NCBI GenBank assembly: GCA_029717555.1
Contig: JAMDHS010000039.1
Coordinates: 62,001-126,000, forward strand
From: Peribolospora baueri
Lineage: Eukaryota; Basidiomycota; Peribolosporomycetes; Peribolosporales; Peribolosporaceae
Length of the DNA stretch: 64,000 bases
Direction of reading: 5' to 3'
The notes under the pieces are model-generated. The model was not told the DNA's origin and ran no database searches. It saw only the letters and a list, made by a program, of their open reading frames with translations. Below, one piece after another: positions 35,181-45,603 of the stretch; positions within the stretch are counted from its first letter, which is position 1; each line of letters opens with the position of its first letter. The position numbers were made by a program, and so were the translations under genes.

Positions 35181-35407
35181 GACCAAGGACGAGGGAGGAG
35201 ATGGAGGTCAGTTGGGAGGGTGGCGCGGCGTTGTCGTGGGTAGTGATGATGATGGTGGTCGTCGGTGATCGTCCTCCGTCGTCTTCTCGCCGCTGACTGC
35301 TCCGCCTCGCCTCGATCGACGACGCGCGTCGCTCTTCGCGCTCGATCATTACTCGACCCTCGACCAGCCGCCACCAACACCACCGCCGCACACCATCACC
35401 GACACTC
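35181..35407. promoter_or_regulatory. Bidirectional promoter of RPN6 and RPN7
   Basis: Only 227 bp separate the ATG codons of two proteasome lid subunits on opposite strands, so both 5' leaders and core promoters must fit here. The GGTGGC core of the yeast proteasome element (PACE, GGTGGCAAA) occurs once on each strand, at 35219-35224 (+) and 35370-35375 (-), but neither has the AAA extension. The core is short enough to occur by chance in this GC-rich DNA. Confidence 0.7.
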
Positions 35408-37223
35408 ATGTCAGACGAAGACGTCGTGCCTCCCATTCCCAATCAGAAGCTGCCGCAATGGCGCTTCGTCGCCGGCAACGACAAGCTCTCATCGTCACAG
35501 AGACAGCAGGCCTTGTCCAATTTGCTCAAGGGCGTGGAGGCGGACGGTGAGTGCTTGCACGTTCCTCTGGCCTGCATGCACATTAGCCAGGAATGAGCAG
35601 CAGGGGCTGACGAGTGTCCATGCCGCATCTTTTCACTACGCCCCCGGTCTATCACTGCGACGCGCTCTATTCGCAGAGATGGCCCCCTATCTAGAATCTC
35701 TCTACGAAGACCCATCCCTCCAACTCGTCAGAGACACCGCGCTGCTGGACCGCCTGCGACAACGGAACGAGGAGGAGCTCAAGAAACTTGACGAGCGCAT
35801 TGAGGACGCTCAGCAAAACTTGGGCGAGACCGAGGTCAGCGACGCCTTGAGAGCCAAGGCGAGCTATCTGGCTCGGATCGGGGAGAAGGTGCGCGAGACT
35901 TGTTCCTTAGAACCAGTCTGTTTCGTCTCGTCTCGGCTCTGCAGGGCTAGATGGCTCATGTTAGCACCGCGACCCCTACGACGTCTATCCAGGAGCGCGC
36001 GATGAAGGCACACAAGGTTGCATTGGAGAAGCAGGCAGGCCTCGGCTCGCGGATGGACCTCGTGCTCTCCCAGATCCGCATCGGTCTCTTCCACGGTGAC
36101 CCTGAGATCACCACGGCCAGCATTGCAAAGGCCAAGGAGTGAGTTTGCCGGATCGCGTTCTGGCGCCCTCGGCTAGCTTTCTGGTCCCTTCGCTTACATT
36201 TTCGGCCGCTCCCCTACCCCAGCTTGGTGAATGATGGTGGCGACTGGGACCGACGCAACCGCCTCAAGGTGTACGAGGGCGTTTGGCTGCTGTCCATTCG
36301 AGACTTCAAGACCGGAGGCTCTCTTCTCCTCGACGCACTGTCTACCTTCACCGCGTCGGAGATTATTGACTATGTCGACTTCGTCACCTTGACTGTCTTG
36401 GCAAACATGATCGTTCTCAAACGACCGGATATCAAGAAGAAGGTGAGCTGCTCTCCGCCCTGACGGCTTCGTTTTCGTCTGAGAGATCTCGAAACGTGTT
36501 TGTTCACATTCCTTCGGCCCTTACAGCTTATCGACTCGCCAGAAGTGCTCCAAGTCGTCGACGAGGTGCCTCATCTGCGTGACTTCACCACGTCGCTTTA
36601 CAATACTGATTATGCAAAGTTCTTCCGAGCCTTGGGTGAGTCACTACTCCTATCAGGCTGCGAAGGGATTCGGTGAGTTTTTTGATGGCCCCAGTGTCGC
36701 TCATTCGTCCCGTTGCACGATGTCCTCCTCCAGGCGATGTGGAAGAAACACACATTATCCCCTCCCGCATCTTCGCCCCTCATGCCCGCTACTACGTGCG
36801 CGAGATGAGGATCATCGCCTACGCCCAACTGCTCGAGAGCTATCGTTCGCTCACCATGGCCAACATGTGCCAGGCATTCGGCGTCGGAGAGGAGTTTATG
36901 GACGCGTGAGTTTAGTGACCCGTCGGCCTGCTTTTTCTTGCCTCAACTTTACACGGACACACACCTTCGTCCGTCCACTCTGTCCGCTCATACGTTCTCA
37001 CGTTGTCGACTGGTCCCCTTCGACCCTCATATGGCTCCTTCCTCGACTCCCCAGTGAGCTCTCCCGCTTCATCTCTGCAGGCCGACTGAACGCAGTGATC
37101 GACAAGGTGAACAACATCATCGAGACCAACCGTCCGGACGCCAAGAACGCTCAGTACGAACAGGTCGTCAAGCAAGGCGACGTACTACTCAACTCGATTC
37201 ACAAGCTCAGTCGGGTCATCTAG
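35408..37223 (+). CDS. RPN7: 26S proteasome lid subunit Rpn7 (PSMD6)
   Basis: Rpn7 is a PCI-domain lid subunit that scaffolds lid assembly. Seven exons read 35408-35546, 35677-35888, 35993-36138, 36223-36442, 36527-36635, 36734-36905 and 37055-37223. Key segments are [59 protein letters not shown] then [66 protein letters not shown], and the PCI end [20 protein letters not shown] followed by a coiled helix to RVI. The full length, about 390 residues, is normal for the family. The start is fixed by conserved N-terminal residues. It is head-to-head with RPN6. Confidence 0.95.
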
Positions 37224-37914
37224 ATTTCTTCTCGCTGCGCCAATCGGGTCGGCCGCAAGTGGGACATGTCTGTCGCTTTCGTCGCTCGTTGTTGTGTCGT
37301 CCGTCCGTCCGTCGGTTGACGAGATCGGTTGCGGAATAAAAGAAAAGCGGAGGGACTGTGGGTTACTCGAGGGGGAGGGGGGCGGGGGGGGGATGGATGT
37401 ACTAATATCGAGAATCGATACGCAATATCCTGGAAGAAGAGGCGTGCGAGGAAGGTAGAGTCGTCTCAGACGGTCTCATCATGCCTTCGCCGGCCTTGTC
37501 CTCCTCGACCGGCGGGACGGTGCGTCGTGGGCAGTGTTGCTCAGACTGCGTTGGACGAGCGTCGGTGGCTAGCCTTCTGCATCCGTCAGGTCTGCTTTTT
37601 ATCTGGGCATCAAATACGTTTCGTTGTGTCGTGTTTTATCGTCGTCGGCCAGCTTTGGACGCTCATCGATATCTTCCGTCGCTTCACGTTCGAGCTCTTT
37701 AAGGATTCTGGAAGGCGGTTTGTGACGCCGCTCGACGTCCATCGACGAGTCAGGAAGGACACAGTCAATTCGAAGGCAAGGCAAGGCAAGTCAAATCAAA
37801 GCAAGTTATAAGGAGAGGACGTCCGAAGAGACAGGCAACAAGCGAGAAAGAGGGAGAGGACCATCCGCGCAACCCGGATCACAGCAAAGAGAGAGGATAG
37901 AATCGAAATTAGAG
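37224..37914. other. Convergent intergenic region, RPN7 to vacuolar transporter gene
   Basis: About 690 bp between convergent tails. Short frames on both strands have no recognisable character. It includes a poly-G tract near 37370-37395 and repeats of GGCAA near 37775-37790. Confidence 0.4.
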
Positions 37915-40392
37915 TCACCGAGGACAGACGACCTTGAGCACGTTGGCGGCCAGGCTGATGATCATCGTCAGCACACCATAGACGGCGAAGGCCCGGGCTG
38001 GCCCTACGAGGCGGTTGTGTGTGTCGGTGGCGTGGAGGGAGGAGTAAAGAAGGCCGGGAAGGACTGTTGAAAGGAAGAAAAAGGGAGGAAAGAGCGGCTT
38101 CAGAAACGCACAGTCGGGCGGAGAAGATGGAAGCGAGGCAAGAGGGCATGGGCGCACTAAAAGAGATGGTTGTAGAGCCGACCGCGCCAACAAAGCCGAG
38201 AACCTGCAAAAGAGGAGAAGTAGGGGCGAGAGACAGAGAACCAACGTTAGCGGTCGGAGAAGAGGCGAAGAAATAAAGGAACTGGGCGAACGAGCCAAGC
38301 AAGTCATCCAGCGAAACGCATCCGACTGACCGTGTCCAACTCGTAAACAAACATGGACACAAAGAAGGTACTGAGGAGCACCGCTGTCGTAAGGACGCAC
38401 CACCGCACGAGGCCTATCTCCTCGTGATGGTGATGACGGTGATGACTATATCGCTCATTGACACGCGCTCTTCTCCTCCTACCGACAGCTATGATGGTAG
38501 GATCAGCTCCTTGCTCCTCTTCTCCATCCTCCTCGTCCTCCACATCTTCCTCCGAACCGGGATAGTCACTCTTAACAGCAGCGGCCGCTCGAGATCTTAT
38601 GAGAACCTTGTCAAGCGAAGCACGGCAGGGGTGGACTTGGAGAGGATAGGAGAAGAGAACAAGGATGACGATGGCGAGTCTGCCGAAGGAGACGAAGAGG
38701 TTGGCTGAGGGGTACTTTGCGGCTATGTTCGAGCCGACAAGCGATCCGAAGGTCAAGTAGCCGAGACTAGATGCAGGTATCAGAGGGCCGAGTAAAAGGG
38801 TAAAGAGGGGTCAGGCCAGGTCAGGTCGAAGAAAATGGAACCGGACAGGTGGAGAGCATTCGAACAAGCGCGGCCAACCTGATAACTATAAAAGGGAAGG
38901 ACAGAACGACTTACACTCCAATTATCTCGTACACTACCGCGGCACCGCCGATGCTGAAGCCGATGACAGTGTTAACCCTACGGTGGTTGTTGCTCTTGAG
39001 CTCATTCCAGACGGGGAAGATGTTTTGAGCGCAGGTGCTGGCGTGACGCCCGAAGGTGAGGAGAAGACTCTAATCAGTCGACGGCTCGCTTTCCAAGAAA
39101 AATGTTGCTTGAAGCAGCTTTGCGTAGAACAGAAAACAGAATTTTGCCACGTCGAGTACTCACTAAGCGAAAACAAACACAGGCACGCTAGCGATAGTAT
39201 CCCTGTGCACCATGGGAGCGAGTACGACCTCACCTCGAGGAGGCAGTTGAGATCTAGCCTGCGGCGAGACAAAATGATAGATGACGATGACCAAGAGGTA
39301 TACGACGGCTAGAAGGGCGAGGTATGAAGTATGCCGAAGCGAGTCTAGACGACGAAGAAAGCAAAGTGGGACTAAAGTGACGTTGGTTGGTTTTAAAAGG
39401 TGAAACGGCATTAGCACAACGCACCAAGAGAAAGATCTATGCGATAACGCATGGATTTATCGGCTCACCGAGGAAAAACATGAACAAGACGATCCAAAAG
39501 CTACGATTGAGAAGGATGGACGGCGGCTCATGATGGCCGAGAGCCTTTGCGAAGCTCAGGAGGACCTGGGGCATGAGTTGCCCGCATATAATGAGGTATC
39601 TGCGGGAGACGATGAGCGGAACAACGTCAAGAGGAGACAACGTCAATAACCGCTGCTGGATTAATTGACAGGCCGCAGGATCGCGGTGCAGACTGTTTGT
39701 CCTATTTTGTCTCTCCCACCAGCGTCAAAATGCATCTGGGCACTCACGATATGCTCACGCCCCAACACTTAATAGCAACTACGGCGCTAAAGAGCTTTGC
39801 GTACGCGGGTTTAGATACCCTAGCGATGGCATCGAAAGACGCCTTGCGTCCGCCTAAACGAGCCGCGCAGCGGGTCAGGAGGTAGAGGCCGAAGGCGGCG
39901 GTGAGGCCGCAAAAGGCGACAATGACGACGCCGAGAGAGAGGCCCGTCGTTGCGATGGCTCCCGGAGTGGCTAGCATCTAGCGAGATCAACAGGGATACG
40001 GGAAGATCATGACCGTTTATGAGCGGCTGGAGCAAAGTTCATCTAAACACCATCTGGGTTGAACAGAGGTACCCGCTTCCGCCTGATAAGGCATATTTCT
40101 GGATGTTCTACCCAATGGTTTGGTCTCTAATAGAACAAACAAAGCAAGTAAAAGTGCAAGGAGCGTGCTGCTTACTCACACCAGTACCGAGAATAGTGTT
40201 GGCCATGTTGGCGATACTGCTTAGCATGGTCGCCGTGCCTTCATCGTCTCCGTCTCCGTCCGGTCGTCCCGCCGTTTCTTCGATCTGGTGGTCCAAAAGC
40301 AAAGAACTGGCATCTGAATGTCTCCCATGCCTTGGGCTGGCAGCATGGGCGGCGCGGGTGGACGGAGACCGAAGGGAACCGTAGGAGGCCAT
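37915..40392 (-). CDS. Vacuolar amino-acid transporter of the AVT (AAAP/SLC38) family
   Basis: An amino-acid/proton transporter with about 11 helices, most like yeast Avt5-Avt7, expected on the vacuolar membrane. A hydrophilic N-terminus of about 50 residues starts MASYGSLRSPSTRAAH. Helix 1 carries the family motif MLSSIANMANTILGTGMLAT. Later segments are PAYAKLFSAVVAIKCWGVSIS, LIICGQLMPQVLLSFAKAL, FTCAQNIFPVWNELKSNNHR, VVYEIIGVLGYLTFGS, SANLFVSFGRLAIVILVLFS and YPLQVHPCR. A charged loop of about 70 residues, with acidic and His-rich parts (HHRHHHHEE), precedes the last helices, which end VLTMIISLAANVLKVVCPR. About nine exons. The substrate is not predictable. Note that the His-rich loop faces one side between late helices, a place where AVT proteins vary. 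Confidence 0.82.
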
Positions 40393-40776
40393 GGCAAGCG
40401 GGAGAGCTGGACAGTATTTGGCCTACCTCCTACCAACGTTGGATGCCGACGCTAAGGCTGAAAAGGAGGGCGCCGTGAGACGCCTGCTGCCTACTGTGCT
40501 GCGTAGTCCACTTCTTTCGTCGCCGTCGTTCTTTGCTGTCTTGATGATGGCGGCGTCGTCAAAAGGTGTCCATGGTGGCCCCCTGCGATGGCGAGCTCGG
40601 CGCTAAGGCCCCTTTGCCCGGCCCGAATCTTATCGGCCTTCGGCTTTTGGCGGCCGGCACGCGTTCCGACTGATACGGCCTTTGCCGCAGCAGCCAGCTC
40701 ACGGCTGCCGCAAGCACATCGACGTTCGACATCAACCAGCAACGCCGTCTTCTCTCCACCCATCAGCCGGCCAACG
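40393..40776. promoter_or_regulatory. Divergent promoter between the AVT transporter and SEC72
   Basis: These 384 bp separate two start codons pointing apart; no other gene is supported. Confidence 0.45.
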
Positions 40777-41647
40777 ATGTCCGCCATTCAGCCGCCACAG
40801 GACAGCTCGGCGCCTCTTCTGTCAGACAACGACGACTATGTCCCCGTCCCTCTCCAAATAGACGGGCAGTCGGAGCTGCTATCGTGCCAGCAGCACGGCC
40901 TCCCCCAATGCGCTCAATGCGGCGTCGACTTTGGTGTGCTCAAGTGAGTTGCGTTCAAATCAGGTCGAGGTCGTGAAGACCTTGGGCGCTTTAAGTCGTC
41001 GCTTTTTCCGTGCGGAATAGCTACGGGCGACGGCCTCATCCTTTTCTCCCCTCTTTCCCTTTCCCAACGACACCTCTCCTTCCTCGCCAGCGCGCTCACT
41101 CGCACGCTCAAATCCATGCCACAACTCGCCGTCCCTCCACCGCCGAACGTCGTCTTTCCGCATCGAAGCATGGGCGTCAACAAGGTAAAAGAGGACGGAA
41201 ATGCGCGCTTCCGCGAGGGCAAGCACGGCGACGCGCTCAAGTTCTACACGCTCGGCGCCGAGATTGCCGCGGGCAGGCCGCTGTGGGAGAACAATCAGAT
41301 CGGGAGGGATGAGTTGGCCATGATCCTGTGCAACCGCTCTGCCGCCTACTACGCCGCGGGGGACTTTCTGAGCTCGTACGCCGACGCGGACGCTTGCGTC
41401 AAGCTGAAGCGGCCTTGGACAAAGGCCCATTTCAGGAAGGGCAAGGCTCTTGCGGGGTTGAAGAGGTGGGACGACGCAAGGCAAGCTTACCAGGCCGGTC
41501 TTGAGTTTGAACCCAACTCTGTGAGTCGTCTTCTCCTTCCGTTCGTATTCGCTTTCCATGCTCAGCTCACCTCCGTCTGCGTCCCTTTGGTCTAAACCCT
41601 TTCAGGCCGATCTGCTCAAGGCAATCGCCGAGCTGCCTCAGGCCTGA
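40777..41647 (+). CDS. SEC72: Sec72-like subunit of the ER post-translational translocon (Sec63 complex)
   Basis: Sec72 is a fungal, cytosol-facing TPR subunit of the Sec62/63 complex that helps deliver precursors to the Sec61 channel. Three exons read 40777-40943, 41091-41520 and 41606-41647. The N-terminal part has a Cys/His knuckle, LSCQQHGLPQCAQCGVDFGV, typical of filamentous-fungal and basidiomycete Sec72. Next comes a Pro-rich PQLAVPPPPNVVFPHRS linker, then three TPR-like repeats starting VNKVKEDGNARFREGKHGDA and including ILCNRSAAYYAAGDFLSSYA and AHFRKGKALAGLKRWDDAR. The protein is about 210 residues. A generic TPR co-chaperone is the alternative, but the N-terminal knuckle favours Sec72. 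Confidence 0.8.
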
Positions 41648-42290
41648 ACGTCTCGTCTGTCACGGTCGGCGACCTCCGCTCGGCTGACAGATTTGTTCGC
41701 GTGGCGTGTATTCTAGTCCGCATCAAAACAGTTGTAGAAGGCACGATACCCGTCTTTCCTCCCTTCATGTCATTTTCCTAACCAAAACCTGGCACTACGA
41801 TGATGGCCACGTCATGATGTGTGCTCGCGAGTCTCCTCGTGCCTCGTTCGACGCCCTTCCACCTAAGAACCCAGTCAAAAGGCTGCCTTCCAAGCGCCTT
41901 TGCTTTGCTACCGCTTTCCATGTCGTGTGCCACCGCAACCCACCCGAACCCAGGCGTATAAGGACCGGCCGCATTTCTTTCCCATCTCCATCGTCCATAT
42001 ATCACTACTGCAGTCCTCTATGCAGAACGCTCAAAGCGCACCTCCATTTGCCGCTTTTCTCCAATCGAACATAAAGCCCGCTCACAGACACGACAAGAAC
42101 ATATATCACGGCAAAAAGCGCATGTCATGATTTTGGTAAGAGGGATGTAGCTTTACACATGGAGGGGGAGAAGACGGCAGGTGGCATGCATGAGATTGCC
42201 GTGAAGGGCGGGGAAACCATGCTGAAACCCTCCCGAAACCATAAGGAGAAGGGGAACGAAGGTCGGAGCGAACGGAAAGGCCTTTCCCGT
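41648..42290. other. Convergent intergenic region, SEC72 to eS4
   Basis: About 640 bp between convergent tails, with no coherent frame. It should contain the 3' UTRs and poly(A) sites of both genes. Confidence 0.4.
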
Positions 42291-43459
42291 TTACTCAGTG
42301 TGCTCCTTCTGGCGGCGACGCTGGTCGCGCTCCTCAGCGATGGACAGACTGAAAAAAAGGAATGAACGGGCACCAAGAAAAGTCAGCGACCAAGTCAAAG
42401 AGTTAGAGTAGAAGCGTGGACCTCCATGAGCTCTAAGCAGACACCCACCGGACACCACCGCCACGGGGCAGGGAGATCCACGCCTTGCCGCCGTCGCCGA
42501 TGACGAAGACGTTGCTCAAGCGCGTCGCGAAGTCACGGCCGAGAGTGTCGCGGACGTGAATAATGTCGAATCCACCCATGTGGCGCTCGCGGTTGACAAT
42601 GTGGCCCACACGGCCCATGTTGCGACCGCCAGTGATCATGACGGTGGCGCCCGTGTCGAACTTGACAAAGTCCTGGATCTTGTTGTTCTCAATGTCAAAC
42701 TTGATCGAGTCGTTCACCTTGATCAAAGGGTCCGGGTAGCGGATGGTGCGGCCGTCGTGGGTGACGACGTGAGGCACGCCCTTCGCACCAAGCTGGACCT
42801 TCTTTACCTTGCAAAGCTTGTAGCCAGCCTCCTCCGGGGTGATGCGGTGGATGACGAAGCGGCCCTTGACGTCGTAGAGAATACGGAAGTGCTCGCCCGA
42901 CTTCTCGATCGAGATAACGTCCATGAAACCGGTCGGGTAGGTATTGTCCGTGCGAACCTTGCCGTCGACCTTGATAAGTCGCTGAGCGACGATGGCGGTC
43001 ACCTCACGACCGGTCAAGGCATACTTGAGACGGTTGCGGAGGAAGATCTATCGAGCGCAAGGCAGCGAAGAAAATACGGCCTCGTGTCAATAGGTCTGGG
43101 TACCACGCATGCAAACCCAAGGGACAAGGGGCGATACGGCACTGACAGAAAGGGGAAGAGACTCCCTGAGCTTGTGAGGACCGGGAGAGGGACGAGGGGC
43201 GTAAGTGCCGCCGAGCTTGTCGAGCATCCAGCTCGAAGGCGCGGCAAGCCTCTTCAAGTGCTTCTTGGGACCCCTGGCCTATTATTCCAAAGACGAAGGG
43301 AGAGTCGAGGACGAGGACGAGTGCAAGTAGTACGAAGACGAGCAAATTGTGAGTAACAAAAACGGCTTTCCGCGCCCCAGGGACGCTACGCCCACTTCCA
43401 AATCTCTCCCTGTAACATGTGCAACGCTGGTGCCGAATGTACGTGCAAATGCTCACCAT
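42291..43459 (-). CDS. RPS4: Small-subunit ribosomal protein eS4
   Basis: A 40S ribosomal protein with S4-like and KOW domains. Four coding exons: 43459-43457 (the ATG alone), 43278-43147, 43047-42449 and 42348-42291. The spliced start reads [19 protein letters not shown] then LDKLGG, matching the universal eS4 N-terminus; the intron directly after ATG is needed to obtain it. Further landmarks are [35 protein letters not shown], the [10 protein letters not shown] stretch, and [20 protein letters not shown], with the C-terminal [12 protein letters not shown]. The length, about 263 residues, is normal. It is divergent from eL33 and expected to be highly and coordinately expressed. Confidence 0.96.
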
Positions 43460-43778
43460 CTTGACGTAGTGGAGCTAGTCTTGAGGATGAGAAGGTTATG
43501 GAAGGGACGACGGCGACGGCGACGAGCGTGGTTAGGCTGTCAATCTTCGATGCGCCTGTCCATGGCCTCGTTACGAGCCGCAGCCGCTAAGATTCGCACG
43601 CTCTCCCTATGCCCTCACGTGGACAGCTGCACAGTTGACTTGCTGTAAGGTAACCCTACTACTGCCCCACTCTGCCTCGCTACCGCAGTCCCGCTCGGGA
43701 ACCTGACCTGTTCGAGACGCGAAGCGAAGCCAAAGTCGAACACCACCAATCCTTCAAGCCGGATCTTCGATCGTTAGA
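43460..43778. promoter_or_regulatory. Bidirectional promoter of ribosomal protein genes eS4 and eL33
   Basis: Only 319 bp lie between the two ATG codons. The 9-mer ATCTTCGAT occurs twice on the + strand (43543-43551 and 43763-43771), and an AACCCTAC box is at 43652-43659, close to the AACCCTAA-type element known from some fungal ribosomal-protein promoters. These are candidate sites only. Confidence 0.6.
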
Positions 43779-44577
43779 ATGGTGAGTGGAGCGAAAGGCG
43801 GAAGGGACGGCATATGGGGAATTCGGGGAGGGTTTGGGAATGATGAGGTAGGATGAGGTAGTACACGACGTCGGCGTTTGCAGGGGAGGATGCGGACGGG
43901 GCTCGAGCAGGACTACGGTTACATCGGTTGTTGTTCGATGTATCACACGTCGCTCGTGGATTGGTCTGACCTTCTTCGCCTCCCTCGCTGTCGCTATTTA
44001 CTCCTCTCGTCTTGCAGGCTCGCCTCTACTGCAAGGGTCGTGTGCTGGGCTTCAAGCGGAGCAAGCACGTCCAGACCCCCAACACGTCGCTTCTCGCCAT
44101 TGAGGGCGTCTCCAACAAGAAGGACGCTCAGTTCTACCTCGGCAAGGTGAGCTAGATTAGCTTTGAAGCTGATAAGGCGGGCATAGCTTGCAAATCGAGG
44201 ATGCGACAACGGACGGCCGCTCTCTGACCGTACCTCTGACGCTGTCTGGATTCCGTGTTCGTTCCCTCTCCTATGTTTCCTATCCCAGCGCGTCGCGTAC
44301 GTCTACCGGGCGAAGACCGAGGTGCGCGGCAGCAAGATCCGCGTCATCTGGGGCAAGGTCACTCGCCCGCACGGCAACTCTGGCGTCGTGAAGTCCAAGT
44401 TCAAGCACAACCTCCCTCCCAAGGCTTTCGGTGCGACGGTCCGAGTGGTGAGTGTGCGAACGGCTGGCGGGGACGAACAGGCGATGGTGCGGTGCGACGA
44501 TCATCCATAAATGTCATCTTGCTGAGACGAATTCTGTCTTGGGGTCTTCCCAGATGCTCTACCCGTCCAACGTCTAA
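43779..44577 (+). CDS. RPL33: Large-subunit ribosomal protein eL33 (L35Ae family)
   Basis: A 60S ribosomal protein. Four coding exons: 43779-43781 (the ATG alone), 44018-44146, 44289-44447 and 44554-44577. The spliced product reads [20 protein letters not shown], then the [10 protein letters not shown] segment, [40 protein letters not shown] and [20 protein letters not shown], ending PSNV. The length, about 104 residues, is normal. As in its divergent partner eS4, an intron (43782-44017) follows the start codon immediately. The donor GTGAGT overlaps the codon context ATG|GTGAGT, so an unspliced transcript would read [14 protein letters not shown]... and be non-functional. Confidence 0.96.
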
Positions 44578-45603
44578 AATGACCGTAGAGGAACGGTCTA
44601 ACCCTCTATGCCCGTTCGCCTTCCCCTTTGCGGTCATCACACCGCCCATGGCATGTACACTATGCATCCTGGTAGCGTTCTCTAGCGCTCATCGTGCCAA
44701 TGAGGAGCTTCGCTTCGTATCGAGATAGCGATCGCACTTCTCTTCCACAGACTGATAGGGAGAACTCCGAAAGATGCCTCCTCTCTACCTCAGCAGCACT
44801 TGTTCCGGGCTTGTATGGATGGATTCGATGGGAAACCGATTATGAGGAAGCGGTGAAGAATTGGCGACTGCAGCGCAGAACATGGTCGACACGGTCGCAC
44901 ATGTCCCATTGCCCATAGGTAAGTGTGTCTCGGACGGATCCTCCTAGGGCCAGGGCGGACGAAGGAGATGGCGTCGGTCGGTAGGTCGGTCGTCTTCTTC
45001 GAAGCCAGTACGGCGTCGGTCCGTCCGCCGCTCTTGTTCGGAAGGACTCGTGCAGCCAAGGCAGCCGGGGTGAACACTCAACACACGACTCACACGGCTG
45101 AGGATGAGGTAGCGGGCCGAGTCGAGAGGGAGGCAAGTCCGATTGGGAAACGGAGGTATCGAAAAGACGTACGTACTGTGTGGCCCGCCCCGCTCCGGAG
45201 AAAGAGGGTCTCAGGCAGGAATCGAGGGCCGGTTCAGACAAAGGCGAAGAAAGGAACGAGGGAAGCGACACTTGGGGGAAGGGTAGTAGCAGGGCGAGGA
45301 AGCGGGACGATGGCAAGAGAGAAGGAAGGAAGGAACGACGGGGCGTGATAAGAAAGAAACCAGCTCATGCTGAACGAGCAAGACAAACGAGACTTGACAG
45401 AGTGAGACCGAGTCGAAACGAGATGAATCTAGTAGTACTGCTTCTTCCTCCAAGGGAAGGCAACGTCGAAGTCGACGGGGGGGGAAACAATAGATAATGA
45501 CGCCCTCGGCCAAAAGGTGAAGAAAAAAAAAAGTGGGTTAGGAATGACAAAGCGACTCGAGAGCGGAACGGACGAAAAAAGCAGGGGCGGAGCGAACCCC
45601 AAG
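44578..45603. other. Convergent intergenic region, eL33 to the giant ORF
   Basis: About 1 kb without a supported gene. The - strand frame 44840-45316 has no recognisable domain and no splicing partner. The right part (45210-45600) is A/G-rich on the + strand, so the 3' UTR of the - strand gene is pyrimidine-rich. Confidence 0.4.

Noticed and set aside
35219-35375. GGTGGC cores as true PACE (Rpn4) sites
   Set aside because: The AAA extension of GGTGGCAAA is absent on both strands, and the 6-mer is expected by chance in this GC-rich DNA.
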